64,000 bases of DNA from Leucobacter musarum subsp. musarum (GTDB taxonomy: Bacteria; Actinomycetota; Actinomycetes; Actinomycetales; Microbacteriaceae): the NCBI RefSeq assembly GCF_001273845.1, contig NZ_JHBW01000065.1, forward strand, positions 248,001-312,000, in the 5' to 3' direction. Of this stretch, positions 61,970 to 64,000 are shown piece by piece (positions within the stretch are counted from its first letter, which is position 1; every line of letters starts with the position of its first letter). Below the pieces are notes generated by a model. The model saw nothing but the letters and a program-made list of their open reading frames with translations, was not told the DNA's origin and did no database searches. A program made the position numbers and the translations under genes.

Positions 61970-63178
61970 ATGCTCGCCTACGTGACGGTCGTCGCGGTTG
62001 CCGCGCTCGTCACTGCGGCAGCCTCCTGGGGGGTGCTGCGCCTCAGCCGGCGATTCAACCTCGCCCCCGAAGTGCGTGCGCGAGACGTGCATCAGGCCCC
62101 AACTCCTCGGCTGGGTGGGATCGCGATGTTCGTCGGCATCATCGCCGCGTTCATCGTCGCTGCGACGCAGCGAGAGTTCGCATCGCTGTTTTCGGGCAGC
62201 AACCAGATGTGGGCACTCTTTGGGGCCTGCGCGCTCATCGCGGTCGTCGGTGTGCTCGACGATCTGCTCGACTTGGACTGGATGATCAAGCTCGCCGCGC
62301 AACTCGCTGCGGCGGGACTACTCGCCTGGAACGGTGTGCAGATCGTGTCGTTGCCCTTCGGCGACACCCTCATCATCGGGTCTCCACTCGTGAACTTCGT
62401 CATCACGGTCTTTCTCATGACGCTCGTGATGAACGCGGTGAACTTCGTGGACGGCCTTGATGGACTCGTCGCCGGTGTCGCCATCATCGCCAATGCGCTC
62501 TTCTTCGTCTACACGCTGCTGCTCAACGACCAGATCGGCCGCGTCGATTCCGTGATCTTCGCGAGTCTCATCGCCATCGTGGTCGTCGGCATCTGCATCG
62601 GCTTCCTGCCATTCAACTGGCACCGTGCGCGCATGTTCATGGGAGATACCGGGGCGCTGCTGGTGGGGCTGCTCATGGCGACGTCGACGGTCTCGGTGAC
62701 CGGTCAGTTGAACCCGGCGGCACTCGACCAGAAGCTGGTGCTTGCGAGCTACATCCCGATCATTCTGCCGATCGCGGTGCTCGCGCTTCCGCTCGCCGAC
62801 TTCTCACTCGCGGTCTTCCGCCGGCTCCGTGCCGGAACAAGCCCCTTTACCGCGGATCGCCTGCACCTGCACCATCGTCTCCTCGACATGGGCCACTCGC
62901 CGATCCAGGCCGTGTGCATCTTCTACTCGGGAACCGCGACGATTTCGATCGCGGTGCTCTTAGTCTTCACGACGCAGGACTTCCTGCTCCCGGGCATCGT
63001 GCTCGCCGCCGGTACCGCTGCGACCTTCGCACTGTTGCGATTTCCGGCGAATCGGGTACGCGCAGCGCTCGCACGCCGTCACTTGGTACCGTTGAGCGGA
63101 CGGAACTCCCGAGCCGACGCAGCGCGCGCCGAATCGCTCGCCAGGAAGACTCCGCTGAAAGGACCCCAGAGTGAGTGA
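61970..63178 (+). CDS. wecA: Undecaprenyl-phosphate GlcNAc-1-phosphate transferase-like (WecA/MraY family)
   Basis: A 402-residue polytopic transferase of the polyprenyl-phosphate N-acetylhexosamine-1-phosphate family that starts cell-wall polysaccharide or linkage-unit synthesis. Magnesium-binding VVGVLDDLLDLDW (DDxxD), NFVDGLDGLVAG, FLPFNWHRARMFMGDTGALLVG and the C-terminal DRLHLHHRLLDMGHSPIQA (HHH motif) are all present. It is the standard gene upstream of the atp operon in Actinobacteria. It begins one base after tsaC stops, with GGGGAG upstream, and overlaps the atpI-like gene by eight bases. Confidence 0.92.
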   Translation: MLAYVTVVAVAALVTAAASWGVLRLSRRFNLAPEVRARDVHQAPTPRLGGIAMFVGIIAAFIVAATQREFASLFSGSNQMWALFGACALIAVVGVLDDLLDLDWMIKLAAQLAAAGLLAWNGVQIVSLPFGDTLIIGSPLVNFVITVFLMTLVMNAVNFVDGLDGLVAGVAIIANALFFVYTLLLNDQIGRVDSVIFASLIAIVVVGICIGFLPFNWHRARMFMGDTGALLVGLLMATSTVSVTGQLNPAALDQKLVLASYIPIILPIAVLALPLADFSLAVFRRLRAGTSPFTADRLHLHHRLLDMGHSPIQAVCIFYSGTATISIAVLLVFTTQDFLLPGIVLAAGTAATFALLRFPANRVRAALARRHLVPLSGRNSRADAARAESLARKTPLKGPQSE

Positions 63179-63641
63179 CGCCGTGCAGCCCGACGAGATC
63201 GAGCCGAGGCCAATGCCGGCTTCGCAGCCCGTATTGCTGCGGGCGCTGCGATGGGGGCTCGTCGTCATCGGTGCACTCGTCGTCGTGTTCGCCGTGATCG
63301 GCTACCTCGTCAGCGGCACGGCCGGGCTGTGGGGAGGCATCATCGGGACGGCGCTCGGCGGCCTGTTCCTCATGATGACGGTCGGCAGCATCGCGTTTGC
63401 GAACCGATTCATCGAGCGAGACTTTTACATCACCGCGTTCTTCGGCATCGTGCTCGGCAGTTGGGTGTTCAAGTTCATCGTCTTCATCGTTGTGGTCGTG
63501 CTGCTGCGCGACGCGGAGTGGCTCGACACGCGAGTGATGTTCTTCGGAGTGATCGCGAGCGTCATCGCATCTCTGGCCCTCGACGTCGTGGTCATCACCC
63601 GCTCGCGCATCCCGATTCTCTCCGCTCCGACGCAGTCGTAG
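63171..63641 (+). CDS. atpI: AtpI-like membrane protein preceding the ATP synthase operon
   Basis: A 156-residue protein with four hydrophobic segments (LRWGLVVIGALVVVFAVIGYLV, GIIGTALGGLFLMMTVGSIAF, AFFGIVLGSWVFKFIVFIVVVVLL, MFFGVIASVIASLALDVVVI quoted in part). It sits directly before atpB, the place of atpI, and has the helical layout of that family, though sequence conservation in this family is low. Start GTG 63171 overlaps the previous gene by eight bases, so the two are coupled. AtpI helps assemble the c-ring or transports Mg in other bacteria. Confidence 0.8.
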   Translation: MSDAVQPDEIEPRPMPASQPVLLRALRWGLVVIGALVVVFAVIGYLVSGTAGLWGGIIGTALGGLFLMMTVGSIAFANRFIERDFYITAFFGIVLGSWVFKFIVFIVVVVLLRDAEWLDTRVMFFGVIASVIASLALDVVVITRSRIPILSAPTQS

Positions 63642-63694
63642 TCAACTTCATCACACCAAGCCGCTTCGGGTTTCTCCTGGAGCGGAATTATTGA

Positions 63695-63700
63695 TAGACT
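63695..63700 (+). promoter_or_regulatory. -10 element of the atp operon promoter
   Basis: TAGACT in an A/T-rich pocket (TTATTGATAGACT) between atpI and atpB is the best -10 candidate. Transcription would start near 63707, giving a leader of about 98 bases. A perfect 10-bp palindrome (63711-63720) lies just inside the leader. Confidence 0.5.
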
Positions 63701-63804
63701 CAGATACGTTCCCTGCAGGGCTGGCTTGAGCTGTGCCTACGACGCCCCGGGGTATGACCACCGTTCGACACTGTGCAGGCTGATGCCGCACCGAAGTCAG
63801 GAGA

Positions 63805-64000
63805 ATGGCGCTGTTCGCTAACGCTTTGCACCTCGTGGCCCCCGTCTTTTTCGCGGCCGAAGAGGGTGAATTCCACGCGCCGACGATGGCCGAGTTCTTC
63901 CCCGACATCGTGCTCTTCGAAGGCACCCCGTTTGCCATGAACCGGATCATGATGATCCGCGTCCTCATGATGGTCGTGCTGCTCGTCCTGTTCTGGCTGG
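63805..64000 (+). CDS. atpB: ATP synthase F0 subunit a, N-terminal part (cut by window edge)
   Basis: The first 65 codons of subunit a of F-type ATP synthase, which forms the proton half-channels against the c-ring. The translation MALFANALHLVAPVFFAAEEG is followed by FHAPTMAEFFPDIVLFEGTPF and the first transmembrane helix MNRIMMIRVLMMVVLLVLFWL (quoted in parts), characteristic of actinobacterial AtpB. The ATG at 63805 has AGGAGA only two bases upstream, which is closer than usual, so a slightly later start is possible. The gene continues beyond the window. Confidence 0.9.
   Translation, partial: MALFANALHLVAPVFFAAEEGEFHAPTMAEFFPDIVLFEGTPFAMNRIMMIRVLMMVVLLVLFWL

Noticed and set aside
63711-63720. 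10-bp palindrome in the atp leader as an operator
   Set aside because: A single short palindrome without repeats or a known regulator is easily due to chance.

Overview
The window is high-GC bacterial chromosome, almost certainly an actinobacterium and most likely Microbacteriaceae. Support: very high GC at third codon positions, frequent GTG starts, the dxr-rip1-ispG gene order, an LmeA-type lipid-binding protein, a Pr6Pr membrane protein, a tandem glycine riboswitch before gcvP, and an atpI-atpB start at the right edge. The genus cannot be fixed from sequence alone. Many genes have a TANNNT -10 hexamer ending 6-8 nt before the start codon, the arrangement expected for leaderless actinobacterial transcripts.

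Layout. 1-10.5 kb: truncated MFS exporter, a DsbA-like gene broken by one in-frame amber codon, rsmI, an FKBP lipoprotein, the isoprenoid/site-2-protease block dxr-rip1-ispG, an RNB ribonuclease and a LOG-family protein. 10.5-17 kb: UvrA-like ABC protein, a small unknown protein, a CPBP-like membrane protein, aroQ, trmB and a nitronate monooxygenase. 16.7-19.8 kb: a vancomycin-resistance-like module (VanY-type peptidase, VanR/VanS-type two-component system, VanZ) without vanHAX. 19.8-33 kb: a gamma-glutamylation pathway (GntR, SDR, aldehyde dehydrogenase, class-I amidotransferase hydrolase, glutamine-synthetase-like ligase, divergent APC permease) followed by a tandem glycine riboswitch and gcvP-gcvT-gcvH-sdaA. 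The permease resembles ethanolamine permeases. The enzymes fit amino-alcohol to gamma-glutamyl-amino-acid to glycine, which the riboswitch-controlled operon would then consume.

33-42.4 kb is accessory: MFS transporter with a seven-copy GCTTCG repeat, RibD/DHFR-like protein, DUF1206 protein, isochorismatase, GlxA-like regulator, and a GntR/Ldh-like/proline-racemase-like cluster whose enzymes lack expected catalytic residues. Two small membrane proteins, a GNAT and tRNA-Arg(CCG) follow. 42.4-55.4 kb is mainly housekeeping: argS, LmeA-like protein, a PucR/ADH/APC module, lysA, hom, thrB, rho. 55.4-64 kb: prfA, GNAT, MFS, cysE-cysK, prmC, threonylcarbamoyl-AMP synthase, a WecA-type transferase, atpI and the start of atpB.

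The most surprising feature is rho. It sits at the usual locus and keeps the RNA-binding domain and overall fold. It has lost the Walker A lysine, the catalytic glutamate and the Q- and R-loop sequences of all well-studied Rho ATPases, and it carries a roughly 300-residue repetitive N-terminal region.
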